From assembly GCA_016786965.1 (NCBI GenBank), contig JAEUVL010000684.1, forward strand, positions 1 to 5,536: a stretch of DNA of 5,536 nucleotides, given 5' to 3'. Positions 5,089 to 5,536 of the stretch are shown piece after piece (within the stretch, counting starts at the first letter, position 1; every line of letters begins with the position of its first letter). Made by a program: the position numbers and the translations under genes. Under the pieces are notes generated by a model. The model did no database searches, was not told the DNA's origin, and saw only the letters and a list, made by a program, of their open reading frames with translations. This DNA is from Chitinophagaceae bacterium. GTDB taxonomy: Bacteria > Bacteroidota > Bacteroidia > Chitinophagales > Chitinophagaceae.

Positions 5089-5536
5089 TAGTATAAATTA
5101 GCGGCAGGTTTATTATTACTATTACGCCTTTTCCGGCGGTATCATTATTTATACTGAAATCTGCTTTTGTTTTTAATTTAATATTCAGCAAATATATCCG
5201 GTCTTTAATGATCTGGCTGGCCCTGCTGATATATTCCCCTGCTTTGCTGCCCGGTACTGATAGTCCCTTGCCATTATCCCTGATCTCAATGCTGACGGTT
5301 TTGTCCAGTTGTTTGAAATCCACCCTTATTTCTCCCGGGTAGTCAATGTCTGCAAAACCATGTTCAATACTATTTTCTATAAAAGGTTGAATGATCATAG
5401 AAGGGATCATTACATCAGTCGGCTCCATTTCGCCATCCACCATCAGGGAATAAGAAAACATGGTGGGGAACCGCATCTTCTGTATTTCCATGTATTCTTT
5501 CAGGAACTCTATTTCCTGCTTTACTGTTACATATTC
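5069..5536 (-). CDS. LytS/YehU-type sensor histidine kinase, C-terminal part (cut by window edge)
   Basis: The reading frame stays open through the right edge of the window, so this is the last 155 residues of a longer protein; the internal ATG at 5491 is not the start. The visible part begins within the His_kinase family helix (VTVKQEIEFLKEYMEIQKMRF), just after where the phospho-acceptor histidine motif (NPHFLFN in this family) would be, so that histidine and any membrane or sensor domain are outside the window. The HATPase domain follows: N-box FIENSIEHGF (about residues 53-61 of the visible part), G1 box DNGKGL (87-92), and a C-terminal GKGVIVIINLPL strand. The position usually holding a glycine before QIIKDRIYLLN (commonly SRG or SKG) reads SRAS, so the G2-type glycine seems replaced. 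It is the probable phosphate donor for the overlapping LytTR regulator downstream. The signal sensed cannot be told. Confidence 0.9.
   Translation of the reverse strand, partial: EYVTVKQEIEFLKEYMEIQKMRFPTMFSYSLMVDGEMEPTDVMIPSMIIQPFIENSIEHGFADIDYPGEIRVDFKQLDKTVSIEIRDNGKGLSVPGSKAGEYISRASQIIKDRIYLLNIKLKTKADFSINNDTAGKGVIVIINLPLIYTNEDINN

Overview
This window looks like a piece of a Bacteroidota chromosome, most likely from the Chitinophagaceae or a close relative. That placement is inferred from three things: start codons without Shine-Dalgarno sequences, promoter boxes of the Bacteroidota type (TAnnTTTG), and the style of the proteins, in particular a short LytS-like kinase paired with a LytTR regulator and a 435-residue RimO. 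No sequence search was possible. There is no transposase, integrase, phage gene, RNA gene or CRISPR array.

Left block (1-2955, minus strand, read right to left). An ABC ATPase (2326-2955) is followed with no gap (TAA directly joined to ATG) by a roughly 10-helix membrane protein (1198-2325), probably its permease partner. After a 65-bp gap with a plausible promoter of its own comes an outer-membrane protein of the LpxR / DUF2219 lipid A deacylase family (149-1132). Positions 1-148 hold no gene but carry a degenerate 14-15 bp tandem repeat and a perfect inverted copy of its core at the window edge.

Middle (2956-4338). A 75-bp divergent intergenic region separates the ABC ATPase from rimO, which encodes the radical-SAM methylthiotransferase that modifies ribosomal protein S12. 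This region has a perfect -7 box very close to the rimO start and a 9-bp direct repeat that could be an operator.

Right block (4342-5536, minus strand). A histidine kinase of the LytS/YehU type, cut by the window edge, overlaps by 20 nt a LytTR-domain response regulator. This two-component pair converges on rimO with only 3 bp between the stop codons. An imperfect inverted repeat straddles both stops.

The genes fall into three unrelated jobs: envelope/export (ABC pair and LpxR-like protein), ribosome modification, and signalling. I see no clear new multi-gene system. The points most worth a second look are the uncharacterised ABC permease family and its unusual ATPase, the short repeats (1-137 and 2972-2996), an 11-mer that recurs three times inside the left block, and the hairpin at the convergent junction.
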